Assembly (NCBI RefSeq): GCF_000243675.2 | Contig: NZ_AHMM02000024.1 | Span: 310,001 to 374,000, forward strand | Reading direction: 5' to 3' | Source: Leptospira inadai serovar Lyme str. 10 | GTDB taxonomy: Bacteria; Spirochaetota; Leptospiria; Leptospirales; Leptospiraceae | Length of the DNA: 64,000 nucleotides | Part shown: in pieces, positions 1 through 8,513 of the stretch | Position numbering within the stretch: the first letter of the stretch is position 1 | How the letters are laid out: each line of letters begins with the position of its first letter | Notes under the pieces: generated by a model | What the model saw: only the letters and a program-made list of their open reading frames with translations | Database searches by the model: none | What the model was told of the DNA's origin: nothing | Program-made: the position numbers and the translations under genes

Positions 1-38
1 TAATCATAAAACAGAGGGAATTATCGAGGGATAAAAAT

Positions 39-536
39 ATGGCAAATGCTGAAGTCAATCAAGTTAAACCGAAGGAAGGAAATGCTGATCACTTTAGATT
101 TCTAGAACCATTCCAGCAATTCAGTCGGGATTTCGATCGGTCTTTAGAGGACCTCTTTATGGATTTCGGAAACTTTAAACTTTGGGCTAGGCCTACGTTT
201 ATGAAGAGCGGCCTTCCGAAAGTAAATCTGAAAGAGAATAAGGATTCTTATGTCTTGGAAGCGGAACTTCCCGGATATAGTTCGAAAGAAGTTGAAATCG
301 GAATCAAAGGGCATATCCTAACCTTAAAAGGTGAAAAGAAAGAATCGCACGATGAAAAAAAGGAAGAATATCACCTTCATGAAAGTGTGCATGGAAGTTT
401 TTATCGTTCTTTTAAGCTGCCCGAATCCGTTCTTGCCGATAAAATAAACGCGGCCATGAAAGACGGAATCCTTACCTTGACTCTTCCCAAGTCGGAAGAA
501 GAGAAAGTTCAAACAAAAAAGATAGAAATAAAATAA
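39..536 (+). CDS. Hsp20-family small heat-shock protein
   Basis: Cytoplasmic ATP-independent holdase chaperone of 165 aa, a normal length for the family. The N-terminal 55 residues are a variable arm. The alpha-crystallin domain runs from about residue 58 to 151 and ends in the family signature A-x-x-x-x-G-I-L-T-L-T-L-P (A139 to P150). The C-terminal tail is lysine and glutamate rich and ends with a KIEIK segment resembling the I-x-I tail motif that mediates oligomer contacts. The ATG is preceded by GAGGG. A hairpin terminator follows at 545-571, so the gene is probably monocistronic. Only 38 bp upstream are visible, so any heat-shock regulatory element cannot be judged. Confidence 0.95.
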   Translation: MANAEVNQVKPKEGNADHFRFLEPFQQFSRDFDRSLEDLFMDFGNFKLWARPTFMKSGLPKVNLKENKDSYVLEAELPGYSSKEVEIGIKGHILTLKGEKKESHDEKKEEYHLHESVHGSFYRSFKLPESVLADKINAAMKDGILTLTLPKSEEEKVQTKKIEIK

Positions 537-544
537 AATTGTCT

Positions 545-571
545 CCGTCGGTCATTGGCCGACGGACTTTA
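545..571 (+). terminator. Intrinsic terminator after hsp20
   Basis: Seven-bp perfect stem CCGTCGG / CCGACGG with a 7-nt loop (545-565), followed by a short T-containing tract (ACTTT). It lies 9 bp after the hsp20 stop codon. Confidence 0.6.
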
Positions 572-598
572 AAATCCATAATATATTAAATAATATGC

Positions 599-1040
599 AT
601 GTCAACCGCCGACATCGGCAAGCTATCAGGCCTAAACCCCGAAGAAGCAACCGCTCTTTGCGTCGCGGTCATAGCGTTAATCTTCATAGCGATCTTTCAA
701 AAGAATAAAACCGAAACCGCCTTAGAAACATTGTGGGACCTTTCCATTCCCACCGCCGTAGTGATAAGGGATTCGATAAGGTCGTCGATTTCCGCAAGGT
801 AAATTGTCCCGGGAGATTCGGTATTCATCAGAGAAGGGGAACGGATACCGACGAACGGTTTTTTAGTTCAAGATATAAATTTGCAGATAGACGAATCCTT
901 AATTTCGGGTAGCCGTTCCGGTTGTTAAACGAAGCTTGCTCGGGAAGGAAGCGGATGATTCGGCTTCTCGGAAGTGAAATTTCGAGACGAAACGTTAGTC
1001 ACAATGGTCGACATCTTAGGCGTCTTATGGTAGGAAATCA
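599..1040 (+). pseudogene. Remnant of a cation-transporting P-type ATPase
   Basis: Translation from 599 gives a membrane segment followed by an actuator-domain-like stretch (TALETLWDLSIPTAVVIRDS). An in-frame stop at 800-802 interrupts it. The same frame continues with VPGDSVFIREGERIP and LQIDESLISGS, the usual P-type ATPase segments around VPGD and DES-LTGES. After a one-base frame change near 912 the next frame reads VPVVKRSLLGKEADDS, matching the conserved stretch after GES-x-PV. Further stops follow. The phosphorylation DKTGT motif, nucleotide-binding domain and C-terminal membrane part are absent. This is therefore a short degraded internal fragment between hsp20 and glgP, not a functional gene. 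The substrate ion cannot be assigned. Confidence 0.8.
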
Positions 1041-1104
1041 AAAAAGGCAAAACCACCTCTTCGAATATCGCAAAGTCGATTATTCTGCCTTCGAAAAACG
1101 CATC

Positions 1105-3591
1105 CTAGCAAACGACCGGGCTCACTTTCCAGATCTGATCGGCGTATTTCCGAACCGTATTGTCGGACGAAAATCTTATGCTCTTACACGTATTTATAAT
1201 TGATTTTTTAGTCCAGCTTTCCGTATCCTTAAAATCCTTCGAAATTAAATCCTGTTGTTCCAGATAGGAATGCAGATCCGCTAGAACGAAATATCGATCC
1301 CCTTCGTCCGTAATCGAAGAAACCAAATCCTCGAATAAGTCCGCCGAATTTCCCGCTAAAAAGTCGTCCCGTAACGAATTCACTAGTTCATGAATTAAAC
1401 CATCGTGTTCGTATAATAGAATGGAGGAGTAACCTTCCATTTCCATTTTCGTCAATTCGGAAATTGTTTTTCCGAAAACGTAAAAGTTTTCAGATTTAAC
1501 ATCTTCTAATATTTCAATGTTCGCCCCGTCCAAAGTGCCGATCGTGATCGCACCACTCAACGCGAATTTCATGTTTCCGGTCCCGGAAGCTTCCGTGCCT
1601 GCCGTGGAAATCTGTTCGGAAACGTCGCAGGCCGGAAAAATTCTGTCCGCTAAGCTTACCCGATAATCCGGTAAAAAAACCACTTTCAATTTATCCCGTA
1701 CTTTGGAGTTTCCGTTCACCGCCCCCGCGACGGAATGAATTAATTTGATGATTTTCTTCGCTCTATAATATCCGGGAGCGGCTTTGCCGGAAAAAATAAT
1801 CGTCCTAGGCGTGTAATCCCAGTTAGGTTCTTCCAGAATTCGTCTATAATCTCTTATGATCCGCAAAACATTCAGTAGTTGTCTCTTATATTCATGAATC
1901 CGTTTGACCTGAGCGTCGAAAATCGAATCCGGATCGACTTTCAAATCGCAAGAGCGGGAAATAATCGAAGCGAGCTGGATTCTATTCTCTCTTCTACAAA
2001 GTCTCCACTTCTCTCTAAAACCTGCATCCGAAATAAAAGGTTCCAATTTATGTAATATGTTTAAGTTTGCCTGCCATTCATTTCCGATAGAGTCACTGAT
2101 CAGCTTCGTTAAACCCGGATTAGAAACGAGAAGCCATCGACGATACGTAATCCCGTTCGTTACGTTTCGGAATTTACCCGGATAGATACGATCGAAATCA
2201 GGAAATAATTTTTCCTTAATAATGGAGGTGTGTAACTCGGATACCCCATTAACCGACTTAGATCCGATAATCGCCAGATGAGACATCCGAATACTTTTAG
2301 GGAGAGTCTCGCTAACCAGAGAAAGGCTCGTAATGACCTCCCGTTTTTCCCCTCTTTTCTTCAAATGCTCTATAAAATAATAATTTATGGAATAGATGAT
2401 CTCAAGATGCCTCGGCAATAGCCACCCCAAAAGATCCACATTCCAGGTCTCCAGAGCCTCGGGCATAACCGTATGATTCGTATATCCGAAACACTCTTTG
2501 GTAATCGACCAAGCTTTTTCCCATTCGAGTCCATGCTTGTCTACTAAAAGTCTCATAAGCTCGGGGACTCCTAAGGAAGGATGAGTATCATTCATTTGGA
2601 AAAAAGCCCTGTCCGGTAAATGCTCCCAAACCGGATCGCCTCCCTCCTCTTCGATAAAAGTGCGTAGTGCGTCCTGAATAGTCGCACTGGTAAGTAAATA
2701 TTCCTGCTTTAATCTAAGTTCTTTTCCTTGAATGATATTATCGTTCGGATATAGAATCTTAGAAATGTTCTCCCCCTTTTCCTTGTCCTCAACCGCTTTC
2801 AGATAATCTCCATGGTTAAAGTAATCTAGATTAAACTCGGCGCTCGATTTGGATTTCCATAACCTAAGATTAGCGACGGACTTAGTATTATAGCCGGGGA
2901 TCAGTATATCGTAAGCTTGCGCGATAATCGTTTCTCCGGGAATCCAGAGCGATTTTGTCCTGCCGTCAGGAAGGCTTTTCGGAACGACGGAACCGTAAAA
3001 GTGCACCGGGTAAGATAAATCAAAGCGGGAGATTTCCCAGGGATTTTCCTGACTTAACCAATTATCCGGGGCCTCTTTTTGATACCCGTCTTCTATCTTC
3101 TGATGGAATATTCCGTACTCGTAACGAATTCCGTTTCCTTGACAAGGAATATTAAGCGTAGCCATGCTCTCCAAAAAACAGGCCGCTAAACGACCTAAAC
3201 CTCCGTTTCCTAAGGCCGCATCATGCTCCTCTGCCGCGATCTTTCCCATATTGTACCCGAAATCCCGTAAAACCCTCGCAGTTAGATCCTTCAAACCGAG
3301 GTTAATAAGATTACTTTCAAGAAGAGTCCCGATAAGGAATTCCATAGATATATAATATATTCTTTTACCTCTGGTGCTGCGAACGGAGTCCTGGAATTCG
3401 TTCCACCGACTGATCAGGATATCGCGTATGCTCAAAGCCAACGCCTGATATAAATCCTGATTTCTGATAGTTCGCTTATATTTACCCAAATCATACTCGA
3501 GCCTTCGGGCAATGGATCTCCTTAATAATTTCTCATTTATTTTCGAATTGGATTCGAATAATTTCCAAAGTTTATTGTGACGGCCGCGCAT
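1105..3591 (-). CDS. glgP: Glycogen/alpha-glucan phosphorylase
   Basis: Releases glucose-1-phosphate from the non-reducing ends of glycogen or maltodextrin using inorganic phosphate and PLP. At 828 aa it is full length for family GT35. The PLP-lysine region EASGTGNMKFALSG is intact, with the Schiff-base lysine at about K675. Other family stretches are visible: ISMEFLIG near the N-terminus, LGNGGLGRLAACFLES, and NVTNGITYRRWL in the middle. It is the last gene of a leftward operon: 18 bp separate it from the upstream GH57 gene, which is 4 bp from the glycosyltransferase gene. Together with glgX and malQ it would return glucan to central metabolism. The start is the only ATG near the previous stop; its Shine-Dalgarno sequence is weak. 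Confidence 0.95.
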   Translation of the reverse strand: MRGRHNKLWKLFESNSKINEKLLRRSIARRLEYDLGKYKRTIRNQDLYQALALSIRDILISRWNEFQDSVRSTRGKRIYYISMEFLIGTLLESNLINLGLKDLTARVLRDFGYNMGKIAAEEHDAALGNGGLGRLAACFLESMATLNIPCQGNGIRYEYGIFHQKIEDGYQKEAPDNWLSQENPWEISRFDLSYPVHFYGSVVPKSLPDGRTKSLWIPGETIIAQAYDILIPGYNTKSVANLRLWKSKSSAEFNLDYFNHGDYLKAVEDKEKGENISKILYPNDNIIQGKELRLKQEYLLTSATIQDALRTFIEEEGGDPVWEHLPDRAFFQMNDTHPSLGVPELMRLLVDKHGLEWEKAWSITKECFGYTNHTVMPEALETWNVDLLGWLLPRHLEIIYSINYYFIEHLKKRGEKREVITSLSLVSETLPKSIRMSHLAIIGSKSVNGVSELHTSIIKEKLFPDFDRIYPGKFRNVTNGITYRRWLLVSNPGLTKLISDSIGNEWQANLNILHKLEPFISDAGFREKWRLCRRENRIQLASIISRSCDLKVDPDSIFDAQVKRIHEYKRQLLNVLRIIRDYRRILEEPNWDYTPRTIIFSGKAAPGYYRAKKIIKLIHSVAGAVNGNSKVRDKLKVVFLPDYRVSLADRIFPACDVSEQISTAGTEASGTGNMKFALSGAITIGTLDGANIEILEDVKSENFYVFGKTISELTKMEMEGYSSILLYEHDGLIHELVNSLRDDFLAGNSADLFEDLVSSITDEGDRYFVLADLHSYLEQQDLISKDFKDTESWTKKSIINTCKSIRFSSDNTVRKYADQIWKVSPVVC

Positions 3592-3609
3592 ATTAATTAA
3601 TTCCGTGCT

Positions 3610-4806
3610 TTATCGAAATATTCTCAGTTTAAAATCTTGCAGCACATTCATGTAAGATTCGAATGCCTCGTTCGGAGTGGATACCGTTATGAACGCTTTC
3701 CGTTCGACGTGATCCCGATCGAAAAATCGATTGCTCATATAATAAAAATTATCCGAGGTTTGTAATTTACCGAACAAATCCAAGCCTTCCTCCGTACCTT
3801 TCCGATAGACATCTTTTTCCAACCCGTACAAGGTTTCTAGAGCCTCTTGCTGCATGGAATTTCCGACCCAATCCGAAATATCCTGCTCCTCGTTTTCCGC
3901 TAAAACGAGATCACCCATATCTATAGTCCCTCGGGAATCATAGAGATTAATGGTCTCCGAAGGCGTGGAAAATCGAAAACCGGTGCGATGAAATACCCTA
4001 TGAAAAATCTCTTCCGGAACGGTTTCCAAAAATTCGAAAACCCCGGCATCGATCCATCGATGATCCCCGAAATTCTCGAAGTCCATGAATAGATTAACGA
4101 TTTCACCGTTATCCGAAATCGATCGGATCCAGCTCGAAAATTCATCCGGCTGTGAAAGTAAATATTTCCACTCTTTATCGGAAAATCTAAACGCGATATC
4201 CTCGCTCAATTGGGAATTCTTCGTCAAAATCCGCATGGTCGGAATATGTTTTGCGGAATATACGAAATTCGGACTTCTACCGTGGAGCAGTCTATCCGCT
4301 CCTTCCGTTAATATCGCCCGATAACCGGCATTACTAACGAGGCTAGAAACGCGATTAGTATAAATCAACTCGGCATTCCTGAATATTCTCGGAGAAACGC
4401 CGAATTCTATACGCATCAATCTATCGTGCTCTTCGATTTGCCGATAAAATTCCCGTTCCGAATAGAGTGACGCCAAAGAATGATAGTATGTCTCCGACAA
4501 AATCTCCGCTCCTCCCGATGCTACCAACTTCTTGATTTTATCCAAAACTTCGGGATACCATTCCTTCAATTGCTCTATAACGGTTCCGGTCAAGGAAAAG
4601 CTTACTTTAAATTCGTTTCCAAACTTATTACGGAGTCGTAATAACCTGTCTACCGTAGGAATATAACATCTATCTCCGACTTTGCGAATGATCTCCCGAT
4701 TCTTAGCGTCATCGAAATAACCGATGCTCGTTCCTATATCGCTCGGAAGAAATTTTCTTAAACGAAACGGCTGATGCACTTCAAAATAAAAACATATCGA
4801 AGTCAT
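3610..4806 (-). CDS. GH57-family glycoside hydrolase (alpha-amylase or branching type)
   Basis: 398 aa with the five GH57 regions recognisable: HQPFR at residues 11-15, AEILSETYYHS at 100-110, RNAELIYTN with the likely nucleophile Glu at 146, FMDFENFGDH with the likely acid/base Asp at 242, and SDNFYYMSNR near residue 350. GH57 enzymes are retaining alpha-amylases, 4-alpha-glucanotransferases or branching enzymes. This protein has the short, single-domain form seen in alpha-amylase-like members. It lies between a GT4 glucan synthase-like gene and glgP on the same strand, with gaps of 4 and 18 bp, so it very likely acts on an intracellular alpha-glucan. The exact activity (hydrolysis or transfer) cannot be decided from motifs. 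No signal peptide is seen. Confidence 0.88.
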   Translation of the reverse strand: MTSICFYFEVHQPFRLRKFLPSDIGTSIGYFDDAKNREIIRKVGDRCYIPTVDRLLRLRNKFGNEFKVSFSLTGTVIEQLKEWYPEVLDKIKKLVASGGAEILSETYYHSLASLYSEREFYRQIEEHDRLMRIEFGVSPRIFRNAELIYTNRVSSLVSNAGYRAILTEGADRLLHGRSPNFVYSAKHIPTMRILTKNSQLSEDIAFRFSDKEWKYLLSQPDEFSSWIRSISDNGEIVNLFMDFENFGDHRWIDAGVFEFLETVPEEIFHRVFHRTGFRFSTPSETINLYDSRGTIDMGDLVLAENEEQDISDWVGNSMQQEALETLYGLEKDVYRKGTEEGLDLFGKLQTSDNFYYMSNRFFDRDHVERKAFITVSTPNEAFESYMNVLQDFKLRIFR

Positions 4807-4810
4807 GGCA

Positions 4811-6139
4811 TCATGTGCGATTTAGTACGTTTGCATATACTTCTTCGATCCGCCTTCCGGTCTTAGACCAGGAATTCTTAGTCGCTTCCTCAAGACCTCC
4901 GTCGCGAAGAGTTGCATGCAGATTACGATCGGATAAAACGCTCGCGATTTTATTCGCCATATCGTCGACGTCCCAAAAATCGACCTTAATGCAGTGATTT
5001 ACGACTTCTCCGACTCCGGACTGCTTCGATAATATGACAGGCACCCCTCCGCCCATCGCCTCCAAAGTGGAAAGCCCGAAAGGTTCAGACACTGACGGCA
5101 TGATATACAAATCAGCCATGGAATACAACTGCCGAGTTTCCTCCTTGGATAGAAATCCGGTATAGTGAAAGTATTTTCCAACACCCAAATCGGCAGCCAT
5201 CTCGATCATTCTCGCATACATATCTCCTGTTCCGGCCATAACGAACCGTACATTATCCATAACTTCCAAGACTTTCTTCGCTGCCCTTACGAAGTAATCG
5301 GGACCTTTTTGAAACGTGATTCTTCCGAGGAAAAGAACTAATCGCTCCTGATTATCTGCCGTTTTATTCTTCAGCAGATTTCTATCCAACTCGAATTCGA
5401 CTCCGTTATGAATCGGATAGATCTTATATTCCGGTACGGAATATCGTTCAATTAGAATTCGTTTAGTATAATTGCTAACCGTAATGATTGCGGTAGCTTC
5501 CTTGAAAGCATTTCGTTCCAAATCATATACTTGCTGATTCACTCGTTCCCCGCTCCTGTCAAATTCGGTCGCGTGTACGTGACAGATCAGGGGTTTACGG
5601 GTGGATTTCGCCGCCTCTACACCTGCGGGGAAGGTCATCCAATCGTGACAATGGATTATATCGAATGCCAACTTGGGTGCCAGCAAGGAATTAAATCTGG
5701 CGTATAATCGGATATCGTTTATGATATTCTTCGTATAACCGGGCTGAATTTTCAAGGACTCATTTCCGGTCGTATGGCGAATCGTTTCCGAAAGTGTAGT
5801 CGCCTTTTTAGTCGTTACGGGCTCGCTGTCCTGCAGGCTCGTATCTCGAGAAGATTCATAAGGATGGAATGCTTGAAGACTCAAGGCTTTATAAATCGAT
5901 TCGTTCTGAAATTTATAAAGAATCCTTCTTTCTTCCTCTTCGAAATTAACGATAGTCCCTTCCACATCCAGTATTTTAACATTCTGTAATTTAGGCTCCT
6001 CTCCAGAGAGCTGGGGAAGGACGAAGTAAATCTCGTTGCCCGAATCCGAGAGAGCCTTGGCAATGTTATAACATGCCGTTCCTAATCCTCCGGTAATCTT
6101 TGGCGGGTACTCCCAGCCTATCATTAAAATTTTAAACAT
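4811..6139 (-). CDS. GT4 glycosyltransferase, glycogen synthase-like
   Basis: GT-B fold glycosyltransferase of 442 aa. The N-terminus carries the starch/glycogen-synthase-like glycine-rich segment WEYPPKITGGLGTACYNIAK. The C-terminal domain has GRITFQKGPDYFVRAA and the donor-binding E-x7-E motif in EPFGLSTLEAMGGG (about E352 and E360). Family GT4 uses ADP- or UDP-glucose. Its place at the head of an operon with GH57 and glgP supports alpha-1,4-glucan synthesis, but a trehalose- or maltose-phosphate-forming role cannot be excluded. The ATG at 6139 is chosen because GGA lies 6 nt before it; an in-frame ATG two codons upstream (6145) has no such site. The promoter lies in the divergent region shared with glgX. 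Confidence 0.85.
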   Translation of the reverse strand: MFKILMIGWEYPPKITGGLGTACYNIAKALSDSGNEIYFVLPQLSGEEPKLQNVKILDVEGTIVNFEEEERRILYKFQNESIYKALSLQAFHPYESSRDTSLQDSEPVTTKKATTLSETIRHTTGNESLKIQPGYTKNIINDIRLYARFNSLLAPKLAFDIIHCHDWMTFPAGVEAAKSTRKPLICHVHATEFDRSGERVNQQVYDLERNAFKEATAIITVSNYTKRILIERYSVPEYKIYPIHNGVEFELDRNLLKNKTADNQERLVLFLGRITFQKGPDYFVRAAKKVLEVMDNVRFVMAGTGDMYARMIEMAADLGVGKYFHYTGFLSKEETRQLYSMADLYIMPSVSEPFGLSTLEAMGGGVPVILSKQSGVGEVVNHCIKVDFWDVDDMANKIASVLSDRNLHATLRDGGLEEATKNSWSKTGRRIEEVYANVLNRT

Positions 6140-6219
6140 ATACATTCCATTTGATAAATGTTCCTTAAAAAAAGGTAAAGTTGCAATCTAATATGCGTTT
6201 GATCGCTCTATTCTATTAC

Positions 6220-6233
6220 TTGATAATTATCAA
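6220..6233. promoter_or_regulatory. Palindrome in the divergent glycogen promoter region
   Basis: Perfect 14-bp palindrome TTGATAATTATCAA about midway in the 184-bp gap between the leftward glucan operon (start 6139) and glgX (start 6324). Its position and symmetry suit a dimeric regulator controlling one or both operons. The regulator is unknown. The GATAAT core is loosely Fur-like but is too generic to assign. Confidence 0.4.
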
Positions 6234-6323
6234 AGAACGTTAATGGTATTATTGAAGGGCGACCTTTGGAACAATATTGACTTTTAAACTCTTAAGTAGT
6301 GATGATGAGTGGTGAGCTTAAAA

Positions 6324-8513
6324 ATGTTTCCCGGAAAACCGGAGCCATTAGGGGCAACCTTTACGGATGGAGGCGTAAACTTCGCCGTCTATTCCGAATT
6401 TTGCGAGTCGATAGATTTATGCTTATTCGATTCCATCGACGCGGTAAAAGAGTCCCAAAGAATACGATTAACTTCCAAAACCGGACCCATTTGGCACTGC
6501 TATTTGCCAGGAATCATGCCCGGGCAGCTTTACGGCTACCGAGTGCACGGACCTTACGCGCCGGAAAAAGGACATCGATTCAATGAGAATAAGATCTTAT
6601 CCGACCCCTACTCGAAATGGATTGCGAGACTTCCTACATGGCATTCCTCCCTATTCTCGTATTATAGAACCGATTTAGGGTTCAGAGAGGTTTCCAAAGA
6701 GGAGCTCCTACGAATGGATATGAGAGATAGCGCCCCCTTTGCGGCACTCTCGGAGGTAATTCATTCCGAGTTCGATTGGGAACGGGATACGCGCCCGAAT
6801 GTTCCATGGAAAGATACGATCATCTACGAGGCGCATATCAAGGGAATGACCGCGCTACATCCGGATATCTCTCCCGAGTTAAGGGGAACATTTACGGGCT
6901 TCGTTTCCGAACCGATCATAAGACATTTAGCCGAGTTAGGCGTTACGACCGTCGAATTATTGCCGATACATCAGTGCTTCAATTCATTACGACTTTATAA
7001 TAATTCTTTGACCGATTACTGGGGTTATAATAGCTTGAGCTACTTTTCTCCAGACCGGAGATTCTCCCGCTTTTCTTCGGGTATCGAATGTATAAACGAA
7101 TTCAAAAAAATGGTCAAACGCTTACATAAGGCAGGAATCGAAGTAATCTTGGATTCGGTCTACAATCATACTTGCGAAAATTCCCATTTCGGACCGAACC
7201 TTTCATTCAGAGGAATCGATAATTTCTCTTATTATAAATTAGATAAATCGGATTTAACGAAATACGACGACAGCACCGGGACGGGGAATCGTCTTAATGT
7301 GGAAAACCCGTACGTTGCAGCAATGATTCTGGACAGCATGAAATTTTGGGTGACCGAAATGCATATCGACGGATTCAGGTTTGATCTAGCCCGATCCCTA
7401 GTGAGAAACGAAAAATTTCCCGACAATCTGGAGAACCCATTTCTTACAGCAATCAACTCCGATCCGATATTTTCGGGTATTAAACTTATCGCAGAGCCTT
7501 GGGATTTAGGCGAGGACGGCTATAAGATCGGAAGCTTTCCGAAACCCTGGAGCGAATGGAATGCGCAATTTCGGGATTGCGCTAGAAAGTTTTGGAGAGG
7601 CGATCGCAGAATGTTAAGCGAAATATCGACTCGAATCGCCGGTTCCAGCGATTTATTCCAGCGGGAAGAAGGAAGCCCTTGCTCAAGCATCAATTATGTT
7701 GCATGCCATGACGGCTTCACTTTAGAAGACCTAGTCTCTTATGAAAAAAAACACAATGAGGAAAACCTGGAACAAAATAAGGACGGTTGGGATTATAGCT
7801 ATAGCTGCAATTTCGGAGCGGAAGGTCCTACAACATCCGGCCAAATTCTTTCCAGGAGAGATAGACGAAAAAGGAATCTTTTAACGACCCTATTTATATC
7901 TCAGGGTGTTCCGATGATTAGCGCCGGAGACGAATTAGGCAAATCCCAGCAAGGAAATAACAACGCCTATTGTCAGGACAACGATACGAACTATATAAAT
8001 TGGGACTTGGGCCCGAGATATAGGATCCTTCTAGAATATGCGATTCATTTAATTCGGTTCAGAAAAGAACACTCTTCTCTGAGACGGGATCGATTCTTCG
8101 AGGGCAAAACGCAAACGCATCGTTTTTCGAAGGATATTCTTTGGATTTCGGAGACCGGCAATGAGCTAGCGACATCGGAGTGGGAATCCGAAATGAGAAA
8201 GAGTTTCGGATTTCTATTGCCGGCTCCGTTCGATACCGACGAATCGTTTACCAATGGCGATTCGGATCAAAATTCGCCGCTTCTTTTTCTTTTAAACGCT
8301 TCGGAGGAACCGACCGATTTTTTATTACCGAACTACTTAAAAGACGGCATTTGGACGCGGGTGTTCGATACATGGGAGGCGGAATTCGATCGGATCGCAA
8401 TGTCGTTTAACATTGGACAGAAATACAGGTTGCGAGAAGACTGCATAGCCGGATTCCTTTTTACGACGCTTCAAGCCGGACCGAGCAAGAAAGGTCAAAG
8501 GCCTTCCACATGA
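6324..8513 (+). CDS. glgX: Glycogen debranching enzyme (isoamylase type)
   Basis: GH13 isoamylase-type enzyme that cleaves alpha-1,6 branches of glycogen or limit dextrin. An N-terminal CBM48-like domain (residues 1 to about 130) precedes the catalytic barrel. Visible motifs are DSVYNHTCE, GFRFDLARS (nucleophile about D354), LIAEPWDLG (acid/base about E391) and ACHDGFTLEDLVSY (transition-state stabiliser about D463). The 729-aa length is typical of GlgX. The ATG at 6324 is preferred over two upstream GTG codons (6309, 6312) because GGTGAG sits 6 nt before it. The stop overlaps the malQ start as ATGA, so the two are translationally coupled and together process branched glucans. Confidence 0.93.
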   Translation: MFPGKPEPLGATFTDGGVNFAVYSEFCESIDLCLFDSIDAVKESQRIRLTSKTGPIWHCYLPGIMPGQLYGYRVHGPYAPEKGHRFNENKILSDPYSKWIARLPTWHSSLFSYYRTDLGFREVSKEELLRMDMRDSAPFAALSEVIHSEFDWERDTRPNVPWKDTIIYEAHIKGMTALHPDISPELRGTFTGFVSEPIIRHLAELGVTTVELLPIHQCFNSLRLYNNSLTDYWGYNSLSYFSPDRRFSRFSSGIECINEFKKMVKRLHKAGIEVILDSVYNHTCENSHFGPNLSFRGIDNFSYYKLDKSDLTKYDDSTGTGNRLNVENPYVAAMILDSMKFWVTEMHIDGFRFDLARSLVRNEKFPDNLENPFLTAINSDPIFSGIKLIAEPWDLGEDGYKIGSFPKPWSEWNAQFRDCARKFWRGDRRMLSEISTRIAGSSDLFQREEGSPCSSINYVACHDGFTLEDLVSYEKKHNEENLEQNKDGWDYSYSCNFGAEGPTTSGQILSRRDRRKRNLLTTLFISQGVPMISAGDELGKSQQGNNNAYCQDNDTNYINWDLGPRYRILLEYAIHLIRFRKEHSSLRRDRFFEGKTQTHRFSKDILWISETGNELATSEWESEMRKSFGFLLPAPFDTDESFTNGDSDQNSPLLFLLNASEEPTDFLLPNYLKDGIWTRVFDTWEAEFDRIAMSFNIGQKYRLREDCIAGFLFTTLQAGPSKKGQRPST

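Noticed and set aside
922..1203. Open frame of 93 codons after the ATPase fragment
   Set aside because: It overlaps the end of glgP on the other strand, lacks a ribosome site, and part of it is explained by the ATPase remnant in another frame.
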